Below, one piece after another: positions 6,550 to 16,264 of a stretch of DNA of 64,000 bases (position 1 is the stretch's first letter; each line of letters opens with the position of its first letter). The stretch lies in contig NZ_CP008884.1 in the NCBI RefSeq assembly GCF_000725385.1, forward strand, positions 3,162,001 through 3,226,000, in the 5' to 3' direction. The notes under the pieces were generated by a model. The model was not told the DNA's origin and searched no databases. It was given only the letters and a program-made list of their open reading frames with translations. The position numbers and the translations under genes were made by a program. The DNA comes from Dyella japonica A8 (GTDB lineage Bacteria; Pseudomonadota; Gammaproteobacteria; Xanthomonadales; Rhodanobacteraceae).

Positions 6550-8226
6550 TCAGAACCCCTTGCTCAGCTGCACCCATGCCCGCGTGGACGGGCGCTTGCC
6601 TGCCTGTTCCGGTGTGCTGCCCACCGGCTGCCCCACCTGGACTTGCGCCAACCATTGATCGGGGCCGACCCAGTTCACTCCCAGGCCCGCGCTGGCCAGC
6701 GTAGCGTGGTTGCTGCCGGTGGTTCCAGCCCATGGCTGCGGGTTGATCCACATGCCGCCTTGATCGACAAACATGCTGCCTTGCCAGGCGCCGCCCGGCA
6801 GGCCCAGGTCATGGCGCAGTTCCATCGTGGCCAGGTAGCCGGATGCGCCCGCCAGCGTACTCACTTCGTAGCCCCGCACGCTCTGCATGCCGCCCAGCAG
6901 GAATTGCTCGGAGGAATCGAGGTTGTGATGGCTGTATTGACCGCTGAGCGCCACGTACAGGCGCGTCGAGGCCGTGATCACCTGCAGGCGGCTCAGGTTG
7001 CCATCCCAATGCAGTTCGTGGCCTTGCGTGTGGGCCGTGGCCGCGTCACTGGCGTTGGCCACGGGATCGTCAAAACCCAACTGCCCGCGCGTCAGCGACA
7101 GTTGCGCCTGCGTCACCCCTCCCCCACCCCAGTCGTCGCGATGGTCGAACGTGCCGCTGGCCGTCCAGTCCCACGAGTGGCGGACATCGTGAATGCCGGT
7201 GCTGCCCGTGTCGTCCGACAGATGGCGATTGTCCACTTCCAGTCGCACGCTGAAGTTGGTGTTGGGGCTGCGCACGATGGGCTGAAACAGCCATGCGCTG
7301 GCTTCGTCGGCATGGCCACGGGCATCCAGTTCCGACAGGCCGTCACCCAGCTTGTAGGACAGCGCCGAGTACGCAAGGCCGAAGCGGGTGCCTGCGCCAT
7401 TGAACGCGAAGTCATAGGCGACGCGACCGTAGTGCATGTGGCCGTCGGAGGCCAAGACGCCTGCGCTGAGCTGATCGCCGAGGCCCGCCAGATTGTTCAC
7501 GGCCACGTTGCCGCCCAGGCGAACGCGGCCGGTGTAACGATCCCCGCCATTGTCCAGCGAGAGATTGCCCGTCACAGGTGAAAGCGGTTGCGCATCGACG
7601 GTGAGGTTGCTGGTGCCAGGCGTGTTGCCCGGGCCTAGCACCGCATGCCCCTGCACGCCCGGCAGGTCGTTCAACAACAGCAGTTGGCGATCCAGGGCGT
7701 CCTGCGTCACCAGCTGACCCGATTGCAGCGGGCTGAGTGTGTCCTTGAGCAGGGTCGTATCGACACGGCTGTGATTGCTCACCTGCACCTGGTCGTACCG
7801 TGCTTCGATGACACGCAGTTGCACCACGCCATCATTCAGCGCCTGTGCGGGCACCACCGCGCGGGACAATGGATACCCATGATTGCGGTAGTAATCGGTA
7901 ATGCGCTGCGCCAGGGCGGTGAGCGTGGCGAGCGTCTGCGTGTGGCCCTCGCCATCGGCAACCAGTGCATGCAGCGTCTGGGTATCGAACGACGTGTTGC
8001 CGGCAATGGTTATCTGCCTCACCTCGAAAGAGGTGTTGTCGGTGGCGCGGGCGGCCACGGGCGCCTGGATCTGCACGCCCGTGTCACGGCGGGGCAACGG
8101 CTGCTGCGGGGGCTGGGCCTGCTGCAATAGCTGGCCGCTGCTGGGCGGCACTTGTTGTGCAAACGCGGGAACGGCCAGCCATGCCATGGCAAGGGGCGAC
8201 AAGCGCAACGCGGTGAATCGGGTCAC
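6550..8226 (-). CDS. TpsB outer-membrane transporter (FhaC/ShlB family)
   Basis: Two-partner secretion pore that binds the TPS domain of its TpsA in the periplasm and moves it across the outer membrane. The start is uncertain. The frame runs upstream into tpsA; GTG 8226 gives VTRFTALRLSPLAMAWLAVPAFAQQ, a good signal peptide, but without a clear ribosome binding site. After a Gln/Pro-rich linker, the POTRA-2 domain begins at SFEVRQITIAGNTSFD, followed by a second POTRA-like part and a 16-strand barrel. The protein ends in Phe (VQLSKGF), the outer-membrane insertion signal. It lies 43 bp after the tpsA stop and is followed directly by a sulfotransferase. Length 558 aa is normal for the family. 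Confidence 0.88.
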   Translation of the reverse strand: MTRFTALRLSPLAMAWLAVPAFAQQVPPSSGQLLQQAQPPQQPLPRRDTGVQIQAPVAARATDNTSFEVRQITIAGNTSFDTQTLHALVADGEGHTQTLATLTALAQRITDYYRNHGYPLSRAVVPAQALNDGVVQLRVIEARYDQVQVSNHSRVDTTLLKDTLSPLQSGQLVTQDALDRQLLLLNDLPGVQGHAVLGPGNTPGTSNLTVDAQPLSPVTGNLSLDNGGDRYTGRVRLGGNVAVNNLAGLGDQLSAGVLASDGHMHYGRVAYDFAFNGAGTRFGLAYSALSYKLGDGLSELDARGHADEASAWLFQPIVRSPNTNFSVRLEVDNRHLSDDTGSTGIHDVRHSWDWTASGTFDHRDDWGGGGVTQAQLSLTRGQLGFDDPVANASDAATAHTQGHELHWDGNLSRLQVITASTRLYVALSGQYSHHNLDSSEQFLLGGMQSVRGYEVSTLAGASGYLATMELRHDLGLPGGAWQGSMFVDQGGMWINPQPWAGTTGSNHATLASAGLGVNWVGPDQWLAQVQVGQPVGSTPEQAGKRPSTRAWVQLSKGF

Positions 8227-8269
8227 AGGCAAGCATCCGGAAAACAAACAGGAGAAATGGTGTAGGTCG

Positions 8270-11200
8270 TCATGGCAGGCGCACGCCACCGCCCACCACG
8301 CGTACATCCGGCGTGTAGAGGTCCGGTGCGGCAGCCGGGGTGACGGATCGCAACGGCACGGCCTCCGAGGACGCTTCGTCCGGTGCGGCTGTCGTCGACA
8401 CCAGCAGGCTGACGGCTGCCGGCTGGCCCAGCTGCTGTTGCATGTACGCCACACCAGGCAGGGTCAAGGTGTCGCCTGGTGCCACATTGAGCGCCAGTGC
8501 GTTGCCGGCCGCCTGCACGAAGACGTAGTTGCCATCGTTCGCGGCCAGTCCGTTGCCGTTGATCGCATACTGCCCGACGGGGCTTTGCGCCGTGGCGGGC
8601 GTGGCGAAGGTCGGCGTGCCGGTGGTGGCATTGGCCAAGGTATCGCTCCCCTGGAAGCCAGTGACCGTGCCCGTCAGGGGTGGAATCGCCTGGCCGTTAT
8701 AAACCTGCATCGGCGTCGCTATATAGGTCAGCGTGGCGGGCGATATCGAGAGCGTGCCGCTGTCGTAGGTGATGGCGTAGTTGCCTGATGAAAGACCGCC
8801 GGGCGTAAGCGCGTAGTTACCCACGTTCATCGCGCCTTGCGAATTGCCGCCATAGATCAGCGCGCCACCCAGCACGGAGGCGGTCTGTCCATCGACGAAG
8901 CCGCTATAGGTCACACCATTGCCGCCGCTGTATGCCTTCGCGTTGTAGATGGTGCTGGCGTTGCTGGCCGTGACGGTCAGTGGTGCCGGAGTAATCGTGC
9001 CGATAGCCGCACTGGCTGTGCTGTTGCCCAGGATGTAGTTGCCCGCCCCGTTGCCACTGATCGCCAGCCCGCCCACCTGCACGCCGATGCCGCTGCCGGC
9101 ATTGGCCGTGGCGTAAGTGCCGGTACCGGGGTCGTTGAGGCTTACTGCATCATTGCCCACCACGCCGATCAAGGTGTAATTGCCCGACGTCAGCGTCGCC
9201 GTCGTGGTGCCGTCATAGGCCTTGCCGGCCGTCCCCGTAAGTTCGGCCGTCAACAGGGCTGGGCTCACCGTCAGCAGGCCATCGCGGTAACTGATGGTGT
9301 AATTGCCGGAGCTCAGTCCCATCGGCGTGATGGTGTAGAGCCCGGCGTTCACCGCACCTTGCGAGTTTCCGCCGTAGTTCAGCGCACCACCGAGTGCTGA
9401 TGCGCCTTCACCATTCACGAAGCCGCTATAAAGCACACCGGGGCCGCCGGTGTACGCCAGGCCGTCATAAGCTTTGCCGGCGTTGTTTGCCGTCACCAGC
9501 AGTGACGCTGGCGTGATGCTGGCGGCGCCACTCGCGCTGATGGGCAAGATGTAATTGGACAGGTTCGTGCCGCTGTCAGCGACAAAGTCGCCGCCGACGA
9601 GCGTTGCCGTCGCCGATGTGGCGCTCGCCACGTTGCTGCTGTTGTAGGTGCCGCTGGACAGCGTCACCGTTGCGCCCTGCCCGCTTACGAAACCGCGCAG
9701 CAAGTAATTGCCTGACGCAAGCGTTGCCGCCGTGGTGCCGTCATACACCTTGCTGATCGGGCCAGTAAGACTGGCTGTCAGTGCGGCGGGCGTGATCCCG
9801 GCAGCCACGCTGGCGCTGCGGGATGCCAAGGCGTAATCGCTGGCCAACGAACCGACGCTGCCGACAATGCTGCCGATACCCAGGCCCGTGACCGTGACAT
9901 CCGTGGCGTTGGCCACCTGCGAACTGTTGTAGGCCGCCCCGGTGTCGCTCAGGCTGGCGCCGGTATCACCGGAAACCAGTCCGCTGTAGCTGTAGATTGG
10001 CGTAAAACCGATCGGTGCGCTCGTCGTTCCGTCGTAGACCTTGGTAACGCCACGATTGGCCAGGCTTGCCGTCAACGTTGCCGGCGTGATGGTTGCGGCC
10101 ACATTCGCACTAGTGGAGGCCAGGCTGTAATCGCTTGCCTGCGAGCCATCGCTGCCGCTGATGCTGCCGATGCTCAATCCCGATACCGTGATGCTGGTGG
10201 CGCTGGCCACATGTGCGCTGTTGTAGGACGCCCCCGTGTCGCCCAGGGTCGCGCCGGTATCGCCGGTGGCAAAGCCGCCGTAGCTGTAGGTCGGGGCAAA
10301 ACCGGCCGGTGCAGCGGTCGTGCCGTCGTAGGTCTTGGTCACGCCGCTGTTGGTCAGGCTTGCCGTCAACGTTGCCGGCGTGATGGTTGCGGCCACATTC
10401 GCGCTGGTGGAGGCCAGCATGTAGTCGCTGGCCTGTGAACCGTTGCCGCCGGTAATGCCGTTGATGCTCAGACCCGACACCGAGACATCGGTGGCGCTGG
10501 CCACGTGCGCACTGTTGTAGGCCGCACCGGTGTCACCCAGGGTTGCACTGGTATCGCCGGTGATCAGGCCGATATAGCTGTATACCGGCATAAAGCCAGG
10601 CGGCGTGGCGGCCGTGCCGTCATAGATCTTGGTGACGCCACGGTTGGTCAGGCTCGCCGTCAGCGTTGCCGGCGTGATGCTTGCCGCTCCGTAAGCACTG
10701 GTACTGACCAAGGTGTAATCGCCAAGCACAGAGTTGTCGCTGCCGTTGCCGGTAATCGACTGCAGCGACAAGCCTCCCTGCGTGATGGTTGACGCCGAGG
10801 CGACGTGCGCCGAGTTGAACACCGGTGTTGCCGCGCTGCCTACCGTAGCGCTGTCGCCGGACACCAGGCCCGAGAAACCGTACATCGGGCTGAAGTTGAC
10901 CGGTGCTGCCGTCGTGCCGTCATAGGTTTTGGTGATGCCGGTATTGAGCAGCGATACCGTCAACGGTGCCGGCGTGATGGTCGCCGCCACGTTTGCGTTG
11001 CTGGACGTCAGGGCGTAATCGCTGGCCTGCGAGCCATGGCTCCCGGCGACGCCGCCGATGGCCAGGCCCGAAACCGTGAGGCTGGTGGCGCTGGCTACAT
11101 GCGCGCTGTCGTAGGCCGCGCCCGTATCGGTCAGGCTGGCGCCGGTGTCGCCGGCGATCAGGCCACTGACGTTGTACATGGCGGCAAAACCGGCCGGTGC

Positions 11201-14200
11201 AGCGGTCGTGCCGTCATAGGTCTTGGTCACGCCACTATTGGTCAGCGTTGCCGTCAACATGGCGGGTGTGATCGTTGCCGCCACGCTCGCGTTACTGGAT
11301 GCCAGGGTGTAATCGCTGGTTTGCGAGCCACTGGAGCCAGTGATGCTGCTGATGCTCAGGCCCGATACCGTGACGTCGGTGGCGCCTGCCACATGTGCGC
11401 TGTTGTAACCCGCACCGGTATCGGCCAGGCTGGCGCCGGTGTCGCCGCTAACCAGGCCGATGTAGTTGTATGTCGGGGTGAACCCGGCCGGCGCGGCGGT
11501 CGTGCCGTCATAAACCTTGGTCACGCCGCTATTGGCCAGTATCGCCGTCAGCATCGCGGGTGTAATGGATGCCGCTACGCTCACGCTGGTCGACACCAAG
11601 AGGTAATCGCTGACCTGCGAGCCGTTGCTGCCGACAATGCCGGTGATGCCAAGGCCCGATGCCGTGAGGTTGGTGGCACCGGCCACGTGCGCGCTGTTGT
11701 AGAGCTCGCCAGTGTCGACGAGGCTGGCGTTGGTGTCTCCGGAGGCCAGTCCGTTGAAGGTATACACCGGAGTGAAGCCGGTGGGCGCATGGGTGGTGCC
11801 GTCATAGGTCTTGGTCACGCCGCTATTGACCAGCGTCGCTATCAAAGGCGCAGGTGTGATGGTTCCGGCCACCGGGGCGATGGTGGGCAGTATCACGCTG
11901 TAGTCCGTGCTCTGGCTGCCGTTTGTGCTGCTGCCTATGTTCACCGCCAGGCTTCCGCTCGCGCTGATGCTGCTGGCGCTTGCGGCGTGACTGCTGTTGT
12001 AGGCCAGCGTCACGCCGGAGGTGTCGAGCGACAGGCTGTCACCACTGAGCGCCCCGCTGATGCTGCCGCCTACCAGGCTTGCCCCTGGCGCAAAAAGGGT
12101 GCCGTCGTAAACCTTGGTGGCCACGCCGCCAATGGTCGGGGCGGACACGGTCAGTGTTCTGGGTGTGATGCCCGCCATGCCGACACCGGTGCGGGCCGTG
12201 GTGCTCGACAGGGCGTAATCGCCGAGCACGGAATTGTCACTGCCGTTGCCGGTAACCGATACCAGCGACAGCCCACCTTGCGTGATGTCCGCTGCGGAGG
12301 CGACATGTGCCGAATTGAACACCGGCGTGGCCGAACTGCTCACCGAGGCGCTATCGCCGGAGATCAGTCCCGAGATGCTGTACGTCGGGGCGAACCCGGC
12401 GGGCGCCGTCGTCGTGCCGTCGTAGGTCTTGGTGACGTTGGTGGTGTTGGACAAGCCAATCGTCAGCTCGGCTGGCGTGATGGTTCCTGCCACTGAGGCA
12501 ATGGTCGGAGGCAGCAGGCTGTAATCCGTGCTCTGGCTGCCGTTCGTGCTGCTGAGGATGCCCAGCGTCAGGCTGCCATTGGCATGGATGCTGTTGGCGC
12601 TCGCTACGTGACTGCTGTTGTAGGCCAACGTGATGCCGCTGTCATTGAGCGACAGGCTGTCGCCGCTGAGCGCGCCACTGATGCTGCCACCGATCAGGCT
12701 TGCGCCAGGCGCCGCCGTGGTGCCGTCGTAGACCTTGGTCAGCGTGCCGCTGATGGTCGGCGCCGTGACCGTCAATACCCATGGCGTAATGTTGGCCACG
12801 CCGACACCCGTGGAAGCCGTGGTGCTTGCCAGGGTGTAATCACTGAGCACGGAGTTATCGCTGCCGTTGCCGGTGACGGACGACAGCGACAGGCCACCCT
12901 GCGTGATCGTCGTGGCCGAGGCGACGTGCGCCGAATTGAATACCGCCGCCGCCGAACTGCTCACCGAGGCGCTGTCGCCGGCCAGCAGGCCAGTGATGGT
13001 GTACGTCGGCATGAAGCCAACCGGTGCCGCTGTCGTGCCGTCGTAGGTCTTGGTGGTGTTGGCGGCATTGGACAGCGACGCCGTCAGCGTCATGGGCGTG
13101 ATAGATGCAGCGGCGCTCACGTTGCTGGACGCCAGGGCGTAGTCGCTGACCAGCGAGCCGTTGCTGCCGGCAATGCTGGCGATGCTCAGGCCCGATACCG
13201 TGACACTGGTGGCGCTGGCCACGTGTGCGCTGTTGTAAGCCACGCCGGTTTTAGCCAGCGTGACGGAATCGCCGGCGATCAGTCCACTGTAGCCATACGT
13301 CGGCGTGAAACCGGTCGGCGCATTGGTCGTGCCGTCATAGGTCTTGATCACGCCACTGTTGGTCAGCGTCGGCGTCAACGTCGCCGGATTGATGGTCAGG
13401 GTCGCGCTCGGCGTGCCAATGGTCAGGTCATAGTTGTACGAATAGGCGGACGCCAAGCTCTCGCTGTAGCTGCCGGCGTGCTGCGCCGCCGTCAGTCCGG
13501 GCGCCGTGATGTAGGAATAATTCGGCGATGCGAGCGAAGAGCTGACTGCCGCAGCAAACTGATTGGTTCCGTTATAGGTAACCGTCTGGTTGCTCGCATT
13601 GATCGTCAACGGGATCAGCAGGCTCTCGATCAGGGGCGTGGTGTAGCCAAGGTAGTTGCGCCATGTCAGACCCTGGCCACCTGTCGTGGCGATGCTCCAG
13701 CCTGAGAAGTTATTGGCCTGCTCCATCTGGGGCGTGGTCAGGCCCGATATCCCGCTAGCGCTGCCAGCGCCAGCGCCGACGCCGACGCTGGCGCCACCGG
13801 GCGCCGCGTTGTTCGTGGTATTCCAGTAGCTGGAGGTTACTGGGCCGCTCACGAGTTGCCCGATCAGGCCGCCGCGTATATCGCTCGAGTCGGGACTGGA
13901 CACGGTTCCCGTGGCATAAGTGTCGGTAATCGCGCCGGTGCTGCCGGCGGCCGCGCTGTTGCCCACCAATCCGCCGAGAAAATTCTGGTTGTTGTTGCTT
14001 CGAGGACCGAACGATACGTTGCCTGTGGCGTAAGCATTCGTGATCGTGCCGTAGTTATTGCCTACGAGCCCACCGAGATTGTCATTGGCGGGGTTGCCAC
14101 CACCATAGGAAGCGATCACCGCTCCCGTAGCGTAGGCATTGCTGATGGAGCCATAGTTGGTCCCCGCCAGCCCACCCAAGACCTCCAAGTTTGACAAACC

Positions 14201-16264
14201 GTGGACAGAACCTGTGGCGAATGCGTTGGCAATCGTGCCACCGGTCACCGTGCGGCCGCTCGCCGAATAGATTGGCGTGTCGCCAAACCCATTGCACGCG
14301 TTACATCCGACTAGCCCGCCAACCCAGTTGCGTACCCCTGAGCTTGACCCGCTGACCGATGCCGCCGAATAGTCGTTGACGACGGTGCCGTAGCTCGCCC
14401 CCACCAAGCCGCCGATGGCCGTCCCTGAGCCGCCGGCCGAAACGCTCCCCGACACCCCAACATTCCGGATCACTCCTGACGAAGCGCCGAACAGGCCGAC
14501 GCCTGCAGCCGAACCCGTCGCGTTGTAGTTGATGTAGAGCCCGCTGATCGTATGGCCCAGGCCCTCGAACACTCCCGAGAACGCCGTACCGGCGTTGCCG
14601 CCGCCGATCGGCGTGAAACCCGCGCCACTGTTCCAACTGCTCGTCACGCTTGCGTTGATGTCGGCGCCCAGCGCGTAATGGCCGGAGAGGTTGTTCTTGA
14701 TGCCTTGCAGCGTGGTCGTGCCGCCGTCCCCAGCGACGCCGAGCGTCGTGACGATCGTGTATGGGGTGCCGTTGATGGTCAGCGCCTGGCCCGCGCCGGT
14801 GAAATTCACGCGACCTGCGAACCCGCTGCCGCCCAGTCCCATGTTCAATGTACCGCCGGCCACCGCCGCGTCCGAGCCGTTGGTCGTCGCCGTATTGACG
14901 ACAAGACCCGCCGTGCCGCTTGCCGTCATCGTCGCGTTAACGTTGACGTTGTTGGCCGCTGTCAGCGTCAGCGCGTTCGCGTTCCAGCTGACGTTGTCGT
15001 TGACGTTGACGTTGCCACTGCCACCTGTCGAACTCGCACTCGATTCGATCGTGACGGAGCCACTCGTCAGCGCCCCCGACAACGCCGCGCCCGTGATGTT
15101 GCCGCCGTTCGGCGCAATCGTGAAATCATGTGGGTCGATCAGCCATGTGCCCGTCAGGCCGAGTTGAGCGGCCGTGGTGATCTTTGCGGTATCTGCAACA
15201 TTGACTTTCGCTGCGCTGGTTTCGATCTGGCCGCCATTTCCGCCATGGGGCGCACTGGCATCGAGCGTGCCGCCCACCGTGACCGCGCCGGCCTCCATGC
15301 CGCCCATCAGCATGATATGGCCGTTCTGGTTCTGTACGGTCTGCGCCTCGATGGTGCCGGTGTTGTTCACCGCACTGGCAAGCAGGCTGTCGCGCGCACC
15401 GGCCGTCATCCATACGTGGCCGCCGTTTGCTTCGATCAGCTGGCCATTCTGCGCAAGCGCGTCGAGCGTGCTCTTGTCTACCTGCACGCTCACCAGCTTG
15501 TTGCCGCCAAAGTTGAGCGTAACCGCACTGCCGCCCGCCAGCGCCACGCTGCCCAGCTGGGCATGGATCGCCCCCTGGTTGCCAACCTGGTTGCCCAACA
15601 GGGCTGCGTAACCGCCGCCGGTGACGTTGATGGTGCCCAGATTGATGACGCTGCCCTTGCCAGTGCCGCTGAAGGTCAGCGTGCTGCTGCCCAGCGCTTC
15701 GTCGCCGACATCCAGCGTGGAGGCGACCAGGCCGCCCACGTTCACCTGCGCACCCTTGCCGAACAGGATGCCGTTGGGGTTGATCAGGAACACCTGGCCG
15801 TTGGCGTTCAGGTGGCCAAGGATCTGGCTGCCACGGGTGTCGGCGATGCGGTTGACCGCAATGGCGCTGGCGCCCGGCTGCACGAAATCCACGGTGGACT
15901 GGCTGCCGATGTTGAAGGTTTGCCAGTTGAGCGAGAGGTTCTGGCTCTGCTGGGTGACCGTCAGCGTGTTGCCATGTTGCGAGAGCTGGCCGGCGCCGCT
16001 GGTGACCTGGCCGCCGGTAGGCAGTGCGTTGGCTGCGACGATGGAGGATGCAGTGGCGGCGGTTCTCTCCGCGACGACGCCGGTGGGTAACGCGGCCGCC
16101 CATGCCCATAGCGGCAAGCTCAGGGGGACACCGGCCAGCCACGCGGCACGCCGCATGCCGCCATCAGCGCTGCGACCACCTTTGGTACGGCCGCGTGCGA
16201 ATTCGGACGCAACCTGAAACACGCCCAGCCTGCGGTTCCAGACCAACCGGAAGATATGGTTCAC
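8270..16264 (-). CDS. TpsA exoprotein with ESPR, TPS domain and GLUG/YDG/MBG repeats
   Basis: A giant secreted adhesin of about 2664 aa. I choose GTG 16264, with AGGGG 8 bases upstream, because translation then begins VNHIFRLVWNRRLGVFQVAS, the extended signal peptide region (ESPR) typical of TpsA and autotransporter proteins; ATG 16300 would add 12 residues. Domains: signal peptide (about 1-60), TPS/haemagglutination domain (about 65-320, with NPNGILFGKGAQVNVGGLVAS), GLUG-type repeats (about 570-820, GGLVGNNYGTITNAYATG), about 14 YDG repeats (about 960-2350, KTYDGTTAAP...YNSAHVASAT), and MBG-like domains near the end. No C-terminal cysteine pair is present. It heads a tpsA-tpsB-sulfotransferase operon. 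Likely role: adhesion, biofilm or matrix structure. Confidence 0.9.
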   Translation of the reverse strand: MNHIFRLVWNRRLGVFQVASEFARGRTKGGRSADGGMRRAAWLAGVPLSLPLWAWAAALPTGVVAERTAATASSIVAANALPTGGQVTSGAGQLSQHGNTLTVTQQSQNLSLNWQTFNIGSQSTVDFVQPGASAIAVNRIADTRGSQILGHLNANGQVFLINPNGILFGKGAQVNVGGLVASTLDVGDEALGSSTLTFSGTGKGSVINLGTINVTGGGYAALLGNQVGNQGAIHAQLGSVALAGGSAVTLNFGGNKLVSVQVDKSTLDALAQNGQLIEANGGHVWMTAGARDSLLASAVNNTGTIEAQTVQNQNGHIMLMGGMEAGAVTVGGTLDASAPHGGNGGQIETSAAKVNVADTAKITTAAQLGLTGTWLIDPHDFTIAPNGGNITGAALSGALTSGSVTIESSASSTGGSGNVNVNDNVSWNANALTLTAANNVNVNATMTASGTAGLVVNTATTNGSDAAVAGGTLNMGLGGSGFAGRVNFTGAGQALTINGTPYTIVTTLGVAGDGGTTTLQGIKNNLSGHYALGADINASVTSSWNSGAGFTPIGGGNAGTAFSGVFEGLGHTISGLYINYNATGSAAGVGLFGASSGVIRNVGVSGSVSAGGSGTAIGGLVGASYGTVVNDYSAASVSGSSSGVRNWVGGLVGCNACNGFGDTPIYSASGRTVTGGTIANAFATGSVHGLSNLEVLGGLAGTNYGSISNAYATGAVIASYGGGNPANDNLGGLVGNNYGTITNAYATGNVSFGPRSNNNQNFLGGLVGNSAAAGSTGAITDTYATGTVSSPDSSDIRGGLIGQLVSGPVTSSYWNTTNNAAPGGASVGVGAGAGSASGISGLTTPQMEQANNFSGWSIATTGGQGLTWRNYLGYTTPLIESLLIPLTINASNQTVTYNGTNQFAAAVSSSLASPNYSYITAPGLTAAQHAGSYSESLASAYSYNYDLTIGTPSATLTINPATLTPTLTNSGVIKTYDGTTNAPTGFTPTYGYSGLIAGDSVTLAKTGVAYNSAHVASATSVTVSGLSIASIAGSNGSLVSDYALASSNVSAAASITPMTLTASLSNAANTTKTYDGTTAAPVGFMPTYTITGLLAGDSASVSSSAAAVFNSAHVASATTITQGGLSLSSVTGNGSDNSVLSDYTLASTTASTGVGVANITPWVLTVTAPTISGTLTKVYDGTTAAPGASLIGGSISGALSGDSLSLNDSGITLAYNSSHVASANSIHANGSLTLGILSSTNGSQSTDYSLLPPTIASVAGTITPAELTIGLSNTTNVTKTYDGTTTAPAGFAPTYSISGLISGDSASVSSSATPVFNSAHVASAADITQGGLSLVSVTGNGSDNSVLGDYALSSTTARTGVGMAGITPRTLTVSAPTIGGVATKVYDGTLFAPGASLVGGSISGALSGDSLSLDTSGVTLAYNSSHAASASSISASGSLAVNIGSSTNGSQSTDYSVILPTIAPVAGTITPAPLIATLVNSGVTKTYDGTTHAPTGFTPVYTFNGLASGDTNASLVDTGELYNSAHVAGATNLTASGLGITGIVGSNGSQVSDYLLVSTSVSVAASITPAMLTAILANSGVTKVYDGTTAAPAGFTPTYNYIGLVSGDTGASLADTGAGYNSAHVAGATDVTVSGLSISSITGSSGSQTSDYTLASSNASVAATITPAMLTATLTNSGVTKTYDGTTAAPAGFAAMYNVSGLIAGDTGASLTDTGAAYDSAHVASATSLTVSGLAIGGVAGSHGSQASDYALTSSNANVAATITPAPLTVSLLNTGITKTYDGTTAAPVNFSPMYGFSGLVSGDSATVGSAATPVFNSAHVASASTITQGGLSLQSITGNGSDNSVLGDYTLVSTSAYGAASITPATLTASLTNRGVTKIYDGTAATPPGFMPVYSYIGLITGDTSATLGDTGAAYNSAHVASATDVSVSGLSINGITGGNGSQASDYMLASTSANVAATITPATLTASLTNSGVTKTYDGTTAAPAGFAPTYSYGGFATGDTGATLGDTGASYNSAHVASATSITVSGLSIGSISGSDGSQASDYSLASTSANVAATITPATLTASLANRGVTKVYDGTTSAPIGFTPIYSYSGLVSGDTGASLSDTGAAYNSSQVANATDVTVTGLGIGSIVGSVGSLASDYALASRSASVAAGITPAALTASLTGPISKVYDGTTAATLASGNYLLRGFVSGQGATVTLSSGTYNSSNVASATSATATLVGGDFVADSGTNLSNYILPISASGAASITPASLLVTANNAGKAYDGLAYTGGPGVLYSGFVNGEGASALGGALNYGGNSQGAVNAGLYTITPMGLSSGNYTISYRDGLLTVSPALLTAELTGTAGKAYDGTTTATLTSGNYTLIGVVGNDAVSLNDPGTGTYATANAGSGIGVQVGGLAISGNGAGNYILGNSTASAAIGTITPAPLTVTASNASTIYNAKAYSGGNGVTYSGFVDGQTASVLGGALIYGGNSQGAMNVGNYALTPGGLSSGNYAITYDSGTLSISPATLTYIATPMQVYNGQAIPPLTGTVTGFQGSDTLANATTGTPTFATPATAQSPVGQYAINGNGLAANDGNYVFVQAAGNALALNVAPGDTLTLPGVAYMQQQLGQPAAVSLLVSTTAAPDEASSEAVPLRSVTPAAAPDLYTPDVRVVGGGVRLP
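9740..13400 (-). repeat. YDG repeat array inside tpsA1, 294-bp units in its central part
   Basis: The YDG motif (K[TV]YDGTT) recurs from about 13340 down to about 9240. In the central block the anchor GTCGTA/GTCATA occurs at about 10031, 10325, 10619, 10919, 11213 and 11507, so the DNA unit is 294 bp (98 codons) with a single 300-bp exception. Neighbouring units share long identical stretches, and units near 12.1-12.8 kb belong to a second, shorter subtype (APGASLIGGSISGALSGDSL). Such in-frame repeats can expand or contract by recombination. Confidence 0.8.

Noticed and set aside
9000..16100. Many plus-strand open frames, some over 500 codons, opposite tpsA1 and similarly opposite tpsA2
   Set aside because: They mirror the repeat array of the real adhesin genes and show only repeated GRAVIGLG-type low-complexity sequence.
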